Positions 1 to 11,316 of a stretch of 64,000 bases of DNA are shown piece after piece (position 1 is the stretch's first letter; every line of letters begins with the position of its first letter). This DNA is from Theristus sp. LFF4_11 (lineage: Eukaryota; Nematoda; Chromadorea; Monhysterida; Xyalidae): assembly GCA_030248135.1 (NCBI GenBank), contig JASANC010003074.1:62001-126000 (forward strand), written 5' to 3'. Below the pieces are notes generated by a model. The model had not been told where the DNA came from. It ran no database searches and saw only the letters and a list, made by a program, of their open reading frames with translations. The position numbers and the translations under genes are program-made.

Positions 1-1124
1 AGATAGATAGATAGATAGATATAGCATCATCGGTAGCTTCACTCCAGTTTTTATTCATGATTCATGTGAACTTTTTTCAATCTCTGTTCTGTGAAAGGTA
101 AAAAAATCATCATCATTCCCATGCAATAAAATTATTAGGTTATGATCGACCACTTTAATTTGGCTGCTGCTGTTGCTGTTCGTGCTGTTCGCCATCTACA
201 CCAATCGAATTAGAATAGCAGTTGATTGTTGCTGAACAAATTGGCTAAACAGGTTCCACAACAAATAAATTGCAGCATCAACAAACACGCGGCCATGATC
301 GATAGCGAATCAGTGGAACGGTCCACACATAATCGATCAATTTTGAACGGGATGATTGTTGATGATCCTGAAGATGATTTCTGCTATACTGAACAGGAAT
401 TTCAGCGCAATGCAGCTGACTAATACCAGATTGCTTTTCTATTTTTTAATATTTTAAACGGGTATCGGACTATCGGTTGATTGTCGCTGATCAAACAGCA
501 TTGTTTTTTCATGTTTTGAACGGGAGTAGCAGTTGAACGATAATCAACAAATGGAAAGTTAATGAAACAAGATGGATGTTTGATACTTTGAACTGGAATG
601 GCTGTTAATTGTCGCTGATCAAAAAAGATTGTTTTTTGATACTTTAAACGGGAATGACACAGCAATGCAGCGGATCAAAGAAGACTGATACGATAATTAA
701 GCGACATTAAAGAAGCTAATCAAAAAAAATGTTTTTTTTAAATGGGAATGGCAGTTGTTTGTTGCTGATTAAAAAAAATCTGTTGCTTTTATCGTTAACC
801 AAACCACGCAATAATAAGTGCTGTCGTGACTAAATCAGTTTATGATCGAAAGCAATAAATTCAGCAAAAGCACGGTGGTTGAAAAAACTGTTTTCAAAAA
901 GAAACTGAAAATGCTGCGATTTTTAAAAGGTATAAAGCATCGACGGCTACAAATTGCTTTGAAAATGAACGATCATTGCATGGCAAATGAACAAAATTCG
1001 CTTGAACCAGCTCAAAATCAAAAAATCCAGTGCGTTTTTAGTCCGGGTCAAAAGGCCAAAATCCACAAAAATAATAACTGTATTTTGTCAGCTAACCGTG
1101 CCGTAGGCACGGGTTATCTGCTAG
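1..1124 (+). mobile_element. Helitron copy A, non-autonomous, left end outside window
   Basis: The right end has a Helitron 3' terminus: a hairpin built on CCGTGCC/GGCACGG at about 1094-1113, then CTAG at 1121-1124, then the host T. The body is the reverse complement of the two Helitrons at 3175-7675, including degenerate units of about 50-60 bp with GATCAGC and CCCGTT motifs. The 5' TC end is not visible, because the window opens in a GATA microsatellite. The copy lies upstream of, and probably within an intron of, the Ldh_2 gene. Small open frames inside (for example 226-423 and 842-1186) look like chance. Confidence 0.75.
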
Positions 1125-1412
1125 TGATTTCTAAAACGCGTGGCCATTTTAAGTGTCGTGTCCGTGCAAACGCACAAAAAAACTAATTGCTGAAGTCGCC
1201 TTAGTTATAGTTTTTTTAGACAACCAGCTTCAGCGAGGCAATTGCATTTTTTTAAGTTTTTCCATCCTACTCAAAATCCGCTGAATAAAGCAGCTGTGAT
1301 GTAAGGTGAACCATTAAAAATTATCGAAAGATAAAAAAGCACCACGTCGGGGGAACCTCAGAAAAAAACTTTTTGCTGTATCTGAACAACACGAATATCA
1401 TTCAATTTCCAG

Positions 1413-2591
1413 GCGGCTACAAGGGCTACGGCCTTGCATTCATGATCGACATTCTGACGGCTCTGCTCGCGGGCTCAACATTCGGAATGGATGTTCGTCG
1501 ATCTCGCGTTTACGACCAAGGAGCTCACAACATTGTAAAGTCACAAAATGTTTAGTGAAAAAGTGATCGCTAAAATCAGTGCACCATCGCATATTGTACA
1601 ACGTTCAACCAAGTTAGATACTTTTACACACGCCGTAATCGGATAAAGACAACTTTCGTTGTGTTCGATATTCGGATAAAGACACAACAGACACAAGTTC
1701 GATATTTTCAGTCTCAATCATTCCTGGCCATTGACCCGGCAGCTTTCTCGGACGGATTTTCGGGCAGACTGGAAAAAATGATAGAAACGTTCGAAGCGCT
1801 ACCGCCGGTGAAAAATTTTTATTTTTTCATTTTTTGCTGGTTTTCTAAATTTTTTGATCTGACGCAAGTTTTCCAACCATCATTTTTCCACTGTTCTGCA
1901 GCTCAATCCCGATAAACCCGTGCTAATACCAGGCGCTCCGGAACGGGAACATGCTGCATGTTGTGAACGGCTCGGCGGTGTTCCATATCATGTCAATCAG
2001 ATCGCGTTTCTGGTAAAAAAGCACTAAACTTTCCAAGCGAAACATTATAGAGAAAGAACAAAACCAGCACGTTGATTGGCTTCCATATCGCTGACAGCAG
2101 CAATTATAGTCGAACTGTAAAGTTTAGACAACCCACTGATTGGTTGGTGATTCCGTGATGCATGCTTTCTATGCAGGGCAAACTCTGCCCCCCCCCCGTA
2201 ATGCCTGTATTGCTTAGAATTTAGCGAAAGTCCCAGTCAAAAATCACTGCACTTGGTATAAACATAATGTTGCACACAGTCACAAACCAATCAAAACGGG
2301 CAGAACAACCAAAAAAATCAAAAAAGAAGCGATCCACGGTCGTTGTTTAAAACATCACAATGTGAGCTGAGCACATTATGTGCGTATGCCTGTGTGTTTG
2401 TTTGTTACTGTGCCAAGTTGTGTCACAACCAAAGCGCGCTGGTTTCAGACCAGCAAGACTTGCGATCGACCAATGAACTTTTGATCACCAATTTACATGA
2501 TCAAATGAGAACATAACGCTTCTTGGCTTAATTTCAGAACAAATTGGCCGCAAAATTAGGCGTGGAGCGGCTGACCGAAGACTTGGAGTAA
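1413..2591 (+). CDS. Ldh_2-family malate/L-lactate dehydrogenase, C-terminal four exons (5' part missing)
   Basis: Exons 1413-1534, 1712-1807, 1902-2012 and 2538-2591 join in frame (phases 1, 0, 0, 0) to give 126 residues and a TAA stop. The first exon reads GGYKGYGLAFMIDILTALLA, the glycine-rich block of the Ldh_2 NAD(P)-dependent oxidoreductases. The second carries FLAIDPAAF, the third NPDKPVLIPGAPERE then GGVPYH, and the fourth the short tail LAAKLGV. All four match the order of the family C-terminal half. The family, which is unrelated to classical LDH/MDH, reduces 2-oxoacids such as oxaloacetate or pyruvate; the substrate cannot be read from this part. The N-terminal half must lie left of the window or beyond Helitron copy A. 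The first exon follows a good acceptor (TTTCCAG). Confidence 0.85.
2104..2190. repeat. MITE fragment in Ldh_2 intron 3
   Basis: AGTCGAACTGTAAAG followed by a CTGATTGGTTGGTGAT block recurs at 38648-38700 and 39201-39260 in Wntless introns, marking a dispersed family. Only one end is recognisable here. Confidence 0.5.
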
Positions 2592-2674
2592 TTTTGCAAA
2601 TCTAAATGTTTCTTTTGAGAAAATGGACTTTAATTTTGCAAATCTAAATGTTTCTTTTGAGAAAATGGACTTCA
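2590..2674. repeat. 42-bp tandem duplication at the Ldh_2 stop
   Basis: The block AATTTTGCAAATCTAAATG...GGACTT occurs twice with a 42-bp period, beginning right after the TAA stop. It lies in the predicted 3' UTR and does not alter the protein. Confidence 0.85.
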
Positions 2675-2835
2675 AAAAACAAACACAAACTTGTTGACGA
2701 AGCTGGGTTGTCCTCTCATCTACTCGCCATCATATTGTTTGAACTTTTTTGTGTAACAATCTTGTTTCAGTTTACATGATGCTGGAATTGAAATCTGTCT
2801 GCAGCACAGTTTCTTTTTTTCGTTTGATGCGTTTG

Positions 2836-2927
2836 AATAAAAACATCATTCATGAAAAAGGGCAGCAAAATGTGAATCTGTCATATGATATGTAAATGCC
2901 AAGTTTTTTTGCTGGCTTCACAATAAA
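2836..2927 (+). terminator. poly(A) signals of the Ldh_2 gene
   Basis: AATAAA occurs at 2836-2841 and again at 2922-2927, about 250 and 330 bases after the stop. Either could end this transcript. The next feature downstream is a Helitron end at 3175. Confidence 0.5.
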
Positions 2928-3174
2928 TCAACTTATGATAACTTGAATGCAGTTTTACGCACAAAAACTAAACCAAAACAACTTTTCCTGACTTTTGGCG
3001 TGCAAATTACGCCCCAACTTCAGTGATGAGCGAAAAAAACCGAAAGTCTAGAAATTAGAGCGAGTGAAATATGGAACTATGCAAAGAACTGTATTTTTTC
3101 GTCGCTTTGCTTTTACCATATAAATTCTGACTGAGTGTGCAACAGCAGAAGAAATCCCGAGTGTTTAAAAGACA

Positions 3175-5923
3175 CTAGCAAATTGACCCGTGCCTACGGC
3201 ACGGTTAGCTGATAACTACAATTATTATTTTTGAGTGGATTTTCGCTTTTTGACCTATGCCCACGATCCGGACTAAAAATGCATTGCATTTTGATTTTGA
3301 GCTGCTTCTTCAACCGACTGTTGTTGATTTACCATAGAAATTAACGTTCATTTTTAAATAACTCGTATCCGTCGATGCTTCTAAAATCATAGCATTTCAT
3401 TTTTTTGAAAACAGTGTTTTTTGTCAAGTATGTGATTTTGCTGACTTTATTGCTGTCGATTCAATCGTAACCTGATTTAGTCACCGTATCACTTATTACT
3501 ATATGGTTTGGTTAATGCTGTTTCAGCATCATTCAGAGCCACATATACTATTTTTCAACTTGCCAATCATTTTGATGAGAACCGCTGTTTTTTTAATTCA
3601 GCGTAAATATTCTTTGATCTGCAAGCAACAGTAGCAACACAATCATAACTGCATTGCCATTCAAAATATGAAAAACAATCTTTTTTAATCAGCAACAAAC
3701 AACTGCCGTTTAAAGTATCAAGATAAACTCTGATTTGTTACCTTCTTCAATATCGCTTAATTGTAGTTTCATTCTTTTTTTGTATTCCACTGTCATTCCC
3801 GTTTAAAGTATCAAAAATGTTCTTTGATCAGCGACAATTAACAGCCATTCCCTCAAAATATCAAAAATCAATCTTGTTTTGTTAGCTTTTCCATGTCGTC
3901 AAATGTTCAACTACCATTTCTGATCAAAAAAAATAAAAAAAACGTCGTTTGATCTGGAACAATCAACCGATACCGGTTTAAAATATTAAAAAAACTAAAA
4001 GCAATCTGTTTTAGTCAGCTGCATTTCGCTTTCATTTCTTTTCAGTATAACAAAAACAATCTTGTATTATGATCAGCAACAACTATCATGTTCAAAATCT
4101 TTTTGAAATCCCGTTCAAAATCAGCAGCAATCTTTCAATCTTTTTAGTCAGTTTCATTTCACTATCATGACCGTTAAAAGTATAATAAAATAATCTTTGA
4201 TCAGCAACACTCAAATGCTATTCCCGTTCAAAATATTAAAAAATCATACCCGTTTAAGGTATCAAAAAACAATTTTTTGATGATCAGCGACAATTAACAG
4301 TCATTCCCGCTCAAAGCATCAAAATCAATCTTTGCTATTCCTGTTCAAAAAAATTTAAAAAACATGTCGTTTGATCAGCAACAATCAGCTGATACCGGTT
4401 TAAAATATTTAAAAAAATTGAAAGCAACCTGGTTCAGTCAGCTGCATTTCGCTGTCATTTCTGTTCAGTATAATAAAAACAATCTTGTATGATCAGCAAC
4501 AGCTATCCCGTTCAAAAAGCAATCTTTTAAGCTTCTTAGTGAGTTGCATTTTACTGTCATGACAGTTAAAAGTATGATAAAACAATTTTTGATCAGCAAC
4601 ACCCAACTGCTTCGTTTAAAATTCCCGTCCAAAATATTTAAAAAACCTCTTCTGATCAGAATCATTCAACTGTTACTCTCGTTAAAAAATTGATCGATTT
4701 TATGTGGACCGTTCCACTGCTTCGCCGTCGATCATGGCCACATCTTTGTTGATGCTGCAATCTATATCTTGTGGAACTACAGTCTATTTTTTTGTTCAGA
4801 AACAATCAATTACTTCTTGTTAGCTATTGTAATGAAGTTCTATCTTTTCGTGTAAAGGAGGCGGCGTAATGTTGAATGATGTGTGGAAAAGCCGCACAGC
4901 TGAAAAGATGTGTCGCGCCCGAACGTAGTTCGAATACTATATAAAACAAAATTATTTAGTGAGGAAAGATTCCTGGTTCAGTCAGCTGCATTTCGCTGTC
5001 ATTTCTGTTCAGTATAATAAAAACAATCTTGTATGATCAGCAACAGCTATCCCGTTCAAAAAGCAATCTTTTAAGCTTTTTAGTGAGTTGCATTTTACTG
5101 TCATGACAGTTAAAAGTATGATAAAACAATTTTTGATCAGCAACACCCAACTGCTTCGTTTAAAATTCCCGTCCAAAATATTTAAAAAACCTCTTCTGAT
5201 CAGAATCATTCAACTGTTACTCTCGTTAAAAAATTGATCGATTTTATGTGCACCGTTCCACTGCTTCGCCGTCGATCATGGCCACATCTTTTTTGATGCT
5301 GCAATCTATATCTTGTGGAACTACAGTCTTTTTTTGTTCAGAAACAATCAATTACTTCTTGTTAGCTATTGTAATGAAGTTCTATCTTTTCGTGTAAAGG
5401 AGGCGGCGTAATGTTGAATGATGTGTGGAAAAGCCGCACAGCTGAAAAGATGTGTCGCGCCCGAACGCAGTTCGAATACTATATAAAACAAAATTATTTA
5501 GTGAGGAAAGATTCTGATTAGCTTTTTCCCCAATTTTTTTGCACGAATCTGCCGACAGAATACGTCAAGTTTCGGTGATTTCAAATTGCCGCACAGCCAT
5601 AAAAATTTTTGTCTATCTTTGCGTGCAAACGCATATTGATTGGGGCTCGTTTAATAAGAAAGATAATAGATGGCAAACAGCAGCAACAGCCAAATCAAAG
5701 TGGTCGATTGTTTTCATTGCATAAGAATGATGACGATTAGGACTTTTACAGAACATAGAGAGTAAAAAATTCTCATGAATAATCATTAAAAATGGAGTGC
5801 AGCTAGAGACGATGATATATATATGGCAAATTCAGAATAGCTTGGCGCCAATTCAAATCGACCAAATTTGACACGCTAAGACACACACACACACACACGG
5901 TCTTCCTGTTTTAGTAGTATAGA
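3175..5923 (-). mobile_element. Helitron copy B (non-autonomous)
   Basis: Read on the minus strand, the element starts TCTATACTACTAAAACAGG at 5923 and ends with a GC-rich hairpin (CCGTGCCGTAGGCACGG) about 10 bases before CTAG at 3175. These are the 5' TC and 3' hairpin-CTRR signatures of Helitrons. A follows the CTAG side on the plus strand, as expected for insertion between A and T. A CA microsatellite sits beside the 5' end, and the centre is filled with degenerate tandem units. No Rep/helicase frame is visible, so the copy depends on an autonomous relative. Confidence 0.8.
4427..5514. repeat. 544-bp tandem duplication inside Helitron B
   Basis: Two nearly identical 544-bp units lie head to tail, beginning CCTGGTTCAGTCAGCTGC at about 4428 and 4972. 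They differ at a handful of sites and explain why copy B is about 1 kb longer than copy C. The paired 66-codon minus-strand frames at 4465 and 5009 follow from this duplication and are not genes. Confidence 0.9.
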
Positions 5924-7675
5924 CTAGCAAATTGACCCGTGCCTACGGCACGGTTAGCTGATAACTACAATTATCTAGATATTATTTTTGAGTGGATGTT
6001 CGCTTTTTGACCTATGCCCACGATCCGGACTAAAAATGCATTGCATTTTGATTTTGAGTTGCTTCAACCGACTGTTATTGATTTACCATAGAAATGAACG
6101 TTCATTTTCAAAGCACTCGTATCCGTCGATGCTTCTAGTTTTTGAAAATCGTAGCATTTCAGTTTTTTTTGAAAACAGTGTTTTTTGTCAAGCAAGTATG
6201 TGATTTTGCTGATTTTATTGTTGTGGATTCATAACCTGATTTAGTCACCGTTTCACTTATTACTGTGTGGTTTGGTTAATTAATGCTATTTCAGCATCAT
6301 TCAGAGCCACAGATACTATTTCTTAACTTGCCAATCATTTTGATAAGAACCGCTGTTTTTTCTAATTCAGCGTTATATTCTTTGATCTGCAAGTAACAGT
6401 AGCAACACAATCATAACAGCATTGCTATTCAAAATATGAAAAAAAAACAATCATTTTTAATCACCAACAAACAACTGCCATTTAAAGTATCAAGATAAAC
6501 TCTGATATGTTACCTAATACCTTCTTCAATGTCGCTTAATTGTCGTTTTATATTCTTCTTTGTATTCCACTGTCATTCCCGTTCAAAGTATCAAAAAACA
6601 TAATGTTCTTTGATCAGCGACAATTAACAGCCATTCCCCTCAAAATATCAAAAATCAATTTTGTTTTGTTAGCTTTTTCATGTCGTCAAATGTCGTTCAA
6701 CTACCATTCCTGATCAAAAAATTAAAAAAAAAACGTCGTTTGATCAGCAACAATCAACCGATACCGGTTTAAAAAAAGCTAAAAGCAATCTGTTCAGTTA
6801 GCTGCATTTCGCTGTCTTTTCTTTCAAGTACAACAAAAACAGTCTTGTATTATAATCAGCAACATCTATCCCATTCAAAAAGCAATCTTTCAATCTTTTT
6901 AGTCAGTTGCATTTCACTGTCATGACCGTTAAAACAATCTTTGATAGCAACACTCAAATGCTATTCCCGTTCAAAATATTAAAAAATTTTTGTTTAAGGT
7001 ATAAAAAATATTTTGATGTGAGCGAAATTAACAGTCATTCCCGCTCAAAGATCAGAATAATCTTTGCTATTCCTGTTCAAAAATTAAAAAAAACATATTT
7101 TGATCAGCAACAATCAGCTGATACCGGTTTAAATTTTTAAAAATTAAAAGAATCTGGTTCAGTCAGTTGCATTTTGCTGTCATTTCTGTTCAGTATGACA
7201 ACAACAATCTTGTATGATCAGCAACAACTATCCCGTTCAAAAAGCAATCTTTTAAGCTTTTTAGTGAATTGGATTTTACTGCATGACCGTTAAAAGTATG
7301 GTAAAACATCTGCCGACAGAATACGTCAAGTTTTGGTGATTTCAAATTTCCACATAGCCATGAAAATTTTTTCCTATCTTTGATTGCAAACGCATATTGA
7401 TTGGGACCCATTTAATAAGAAAGATAATAGATGGCAAACAGCAGCAACAGCCAAATCAAAGTGGTCGATTGTTTTCATTGCATGAGAATGATGATGATTA
7501 GGACTTTTTACAGAACAGAGAGAGTAAAAAATTCTCTTAAATTAAAAATGGAGTGCAGCTAGAGATGATGATAGATATATGGCAAATTCAGAATAGCTTG
7601 GCGCCAATTCAAATCGACCAAAATTGACACGCTAAGACACACACACACACGGTCTTCCTGTTTTAGTATTATAGA
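5924..7675 (-). mobile_element. Helitron copy C, joined head-to-tail to copy B
   Basis: CTAG at 5924 directly abuts the TC end of copy B with no base between. The other end (minus-strand TCTATAATACTAAAACAGG) is at 7675 and is followed by T and a GATA microsatellite. The body matches copy B but lacks its internal 544-bp duplication. No transposition gene is present. Confidence 0.8.
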
Positions 7676-7697
7676 TAGATATAGATAGATAGATAGC
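7666..7697. repeat. (GATA)n microsatellite
   Basis: ATAGAT/GATA units abut the 5' end of Helitron C and lie about 70 bases before the astacin start codon. A similar run opens the window beside Helitron copy A. Confidence 0.8.
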
Positions 7698-7765
7698 GAT
7701 CTTGCTTGTTTCATACAAAGAGCTCCGAAAAATAAGCAAGAAGAAGCAGAAGAACGCTATATACC

Positions 7766-10129
7766 ATGCGTCATAACGTCGCGTTATGCGTGTTTTGTTT
7801 CGCATTACTGCCACAGTTTGTCACGTCGGCATTTGCGGTAGACTTCGCGCAAGACACCACTGGACGAAACAAATGGCACACAACAAACATCTCGATTCAT
7901 TTGGACGTATCGTTGCGTACGTTCAGAGATTATAATTTTGGAGATGATAGGTCTATTAAGTCGATTTGTAATCTGCTGCAAAAAAAGGTAACAAATACAA
8001 AACTACAACTTTTTCATGATCTGACAAACACACAGGCACACTTGCAATACGACAGTAGCGAGCGGTAGTGCTCATGGGCCTGTGTGTTTGCTTCTGTCAG
8101 AACAAGACCAGACCTAAGCTTGGACCTAAGCCTAAGCCTAAGCCTAAGCCCAACGCCATAGCCTAAGATTAAGCCCAAGCCCAACGGCTAAGCCTAAGCC
8201 TGAGCCTAAATCACAAAGTCTTGTCATGTGAACCAAGCCACAAAAAAGACTTTCAGTAGCAAACGAGACGCTGGCAATACGTGAGGCGCTCACATTGATG
8301 TCCGCTCAGACTTGTCTTCGTTTTCGCGAAAATGACACCGAACAGTACCGCATTACGTTCAGTCGGGCGCCGCCGGCATACGGTCGAATGTTGGTGCAAT
8401 GGGAATGGCTTCATCATGGGAATCAGTTTTTTTGAAACAGTTTTGCTTTCATTGTTTCTCGGTTTTTGCTTGTACTGTTCTCAAGATCTACATATAGCAC
8501 TTTTATTTAGTATTTTCGGTCGGCTGCTCCGTTTTTCTTTTTGTTTGGTAATTTGTTTGCTTGCACTCCTGTTTTTCTCCGAAAAACTCATTCAACAACG
8601 TTGCTTTCAGCTGCAAAGCCGGTCTTGGACAATCGTCATGGAATAACGTTTTCGGTTTCTGGCTGTGCTACAGCGTCCGTTTTACCGTTTTTTCTCTGAT
8701 TAAAAACAGTGTACTCAATTAAAATGGTTGTTCGTTTTATTCTTTTTTACTGTTTTTCCAACACATCTTCAGCAACCCGGCCGCATCCTGCATGAGTTGA
8801 TGCATCTGCTTGGCTTCCTGCACGAGCACGAGCGGCCGGACCGCGACCACCACATTGAGGTGCAGGCTTTTGTGAATGTTTTTTTCAATCGTGTTCTAAA
8901 CCAGTTTGTTTCATGTAGCTTTTTCTTCTTTATGGAGTCTGTCTTTCTGTTGATCTCCATCTTTTTTCCACGCGCGGTTGCTGGCGGCACAATCCAATCC
9001 ACCATCGTGCACTGAAAACCGTTTCCAAACGTTTTTCCACAGATTTTGGCCAAACGCTCCATCATTGCTTGCACCGGTTGGTAACGAAACAAAAATGCGT
9101 CTGGCCACCAGAGTTTTTCGTTATCACCACAAAAGAGGAGGCGTTTGGCGGAATTGTATGGAACAGTGTGAAATGACAAATGGGTCTGTGGAGGAGAACA
9201 GCAGAGAAACGTTAGCTGTATGGCAAGGTGTTGCAAGCGCGCTGCACGCAAATGCAACGCCGAACAAACTCCTGCAATGTGCTCATGGTTTCCGAAAGTT
9301 TTCGCAGCCGCTTTCTCGTCCCTAAAATAAGGCTCTACATACAAAAAAATGTAATTTTCTCAAAACAATCAGATCCTATGGGAGAAAATCGACCAGCGGG
9401 CTCACGGATATTTTCGAAAAGCGCGGCCGGTTTCGGCCGTGACAACAATGGGCACACCGTATGACGTGTACTCGGTGATGCACTACGAGCCCTGGGTTGG
9501 TGCTGGTTGATTTCGTTCACACGCGGATTCCGTTTTCATTTCAAGTTTGCTGTCTCAATCTGATGCGTCGCTGTGGGTTGTCATACAAGTCTTGTGTAAT
9601 TCGTGTCGGGTTGGATTTTTTGCTTGTCTAGGTTATTATGTCGTCATATAAAAAAACACCGTTTCGTTTCTTAATGTGAAGAGTGAAGAGCCTCGTTTGT
9701 GGATAGTTTTCGTTCGTTCAAAGTTATTGTCAACGAATAAAACCTGGCAGACGGTCAATAAGTTGATACGACTGGAGGACAGTGGCATTTTTTTGCAAAT
9801 GGCACGGCCACCAAGAAGCTCTCCCCCTCCACGCTTTTTTCCTGATGGTCTTCCCGAAAAACGAAAAATACTTCACGTCAAACCAAATTTTCGATACTTT
9901 TCAGATCCAAAGTCCCCGGTACACCAACGGTGAACGGGTGATCATGATGCGGCCACTGGATTCGTCCGTTGATTTCAACAGAATCGGCCAAAAACAACGT
10001 CTCAGCGATGGCGACGTTGAAGCGATCAACAAAATGTACTGCGCTGAGGCGAACAGTAATGTTTACGGTGGTGAAGCTGATCACCACAATCTGTTTCATC
10101 AACATGAGAACGGACAAATTCTAAGATGA
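7766..10129 (+). CDS. Astacin-family zinc metalloprotease, secreted, five exons
   Basis: Exons 7766-7987, 8310-8393, 8773-8859, 9373-9495 and 9905-10129 are all phase 0 and give 246 residues. Residues 1-24 form a signal peptide (hydrophobic ALCVFCFALL). RNKW at 34-37 resembles the start of a mature astacin domain. TCLRF starts at 75, and the zinc helix HELMHLLGFLHEHERPD spans 109-125 with all three His ligands and catalytic Glu110. The Met-turn SVMHY is at 165-169, then IGQ...LS..D..AIN and a terminal YC at 218. C76 and C218 would form the usual long disulfide. The segment between TCLRF and the zinc helix is short and lacks the second cysteine pair. Almost no prodomain (about ten residues) separates signal peptide and domain. 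The exon 2 donor (GTGCAA) is weak, so its exact end is the least certain junction. The protein should act outside the cell as an endopeptidase. Confidence 0.88.
8112..8210. repeat. Interstitial telomere-like (GCCTAA)n array
   Basis: CCTAAG units run imperfectly for about 100 bases in astacin intron 1. Read on the other strand they are TTAGGC, the hexamer known from nematode telomeres, with variant units (CCCAAG, CCAACG) mixed in. Confidence 0.75.
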
Positions 10130-10195
10130 AGTGATATAACGTTATTTTGATTTTTTTAAACAAAAAGTTGCAACAACGACACGAAATCTGTCGTG

Positions 10196-10201
10196 AATAA
10201 A
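10196..10201 (+). terminator. poly(A) signal of the astacin gene
   Basis: AATAAA lies 67 bases after the astacin stop in an A/T-rich 3' UTR. Confidence 0.7.
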
Positions 10202-10499
10202 CTTTTGTGATCGGCTGTTCTGCGGTGACGCGCGGCAGCCGAAGTTGAACAAGATCGTGCCAAGACCTACTTACTTTGCTGGCTACCATCCATCATTAGT
10301 CTTCTCAATGTCACAAAGTGTAAGTGGAAGTTGTGCTCACCACAATATTTTCACGCCATGTGGCTTTTCCGAAGTCGTCTCCTCATCAAGACAATTGTGT
10401 GACTTGCGAGCCACCTGTTGGCTGTGTGCCCAGCTTTGCTGGCTTGGAAACTGGTTTTCATTGTGCATATATGCCTGACACCGTACAATGTGTCGAATA

Positions 10500-10500
10500 A

Positions 10501-10535
<35 letters not shown>

Positions 10536-10544
10536 CAATCAATC

Positions 10545-10587
<43 letters not shown>

Positions 10588-10601
10588 TAATCATACAATC
10601 C

Positions 10602-10665
<64 letters not shown>

Positions 10666-10690
10666 GTCAATCACTCAACCAATCAATCTA
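10500..10690. repeat. (AATC)n microsatellite
   Basis: About 190 bases of AATCAATC with occasional ATTC or ATAC variants. A 4-base repeat is open in several frames and produces meaningless INQS/SINQ peptides. Confidence 0.95.
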
Positions 10691-10885
10691 ATGACCAATT
10701 TATACTCAAGAAAATCGCTGTCCCCTGAAAGTGGTACTGATGGATGAATTGTTTAGTGTGCTTGCGATTTTGATGTGTTGCAGATTTTTTGGTTTGTTTA
10801 TTTTTTAAAGAACATTTTTTGAAGCCAACTAAACACAAAACAGGTGCGGTCCACAGACGCAAAATGGCCGTTTTTTGGCGTGCGT

Positions 10886-11241
10886 TAGATCGCGGCCCAT
10901 TAGATCGCGGCCGAAGCATCGCGGCCGAAGTATCGCGGCCTGAAAGATCGCGGCCTGGACGATCGCGGCCTGAACGATCGCGGCCTGGACGATCGCGGCC
11001 TGGGACGATCGCGGCCTGGGATGATCGCGGCCTGGGATGATCGCGGCCTGGGATGATCGCGGCCTGGGATCATCGCGGCCTGGGATGATCGCGGCCTGGG
11101 ATGATCGCGGCCTGAACGATCGCGGCCTGGACGATCGCGGCCTGGGACGATCGCGGCCTGGGACGATCGCGGCCTGGGACGATCGCGGCCTGGGACGATC
11201 GCGGCCTGGGATGATCGCGGCCTGGGACGATCGCGGCCTGG
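10886..11241. repeat. GATCGCGGCCTGG minisatellite, left copy
   Basis: About 23 units of 15-16 bp with the core GATCGCGGCC and variable tails (TGGAC, TGAAC, TGGGAC, TGGGAT). An inverted copy lies at 24724-24965. Three to four TTAGGC-like units follow immediately (11238-11258). Open frames across it, rich in DRGL or RPGRS, are shadows. Confidence 0.92.
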
Positions 11242-11316
11242 CTTAGGCTTAGGCTTAGTTTTTAAAACGCTCTGTTTTTAGCAGAGCAGCACACATGCAA
11301 TTTTTGTTTTATTTAA

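Noticed and set aside
226..1186. 65- and 114-codon plus-strand frames near the left edge
   Set aside because: They lie within Helitron copy A, and the matching positions in copies B and C do not keep the frames.
8769..9344. 191-codon minus-strand frame
   Set aside because: Antisense to astacin exon 3 (zinc-binding helix) and intron 3; the plus-strand exon has the HExxHxxGFxH motif.
10500..10690. CRISPR-like or coding repeat
   Set aside because: A plain tetranucleotide microsatellite without spacers.
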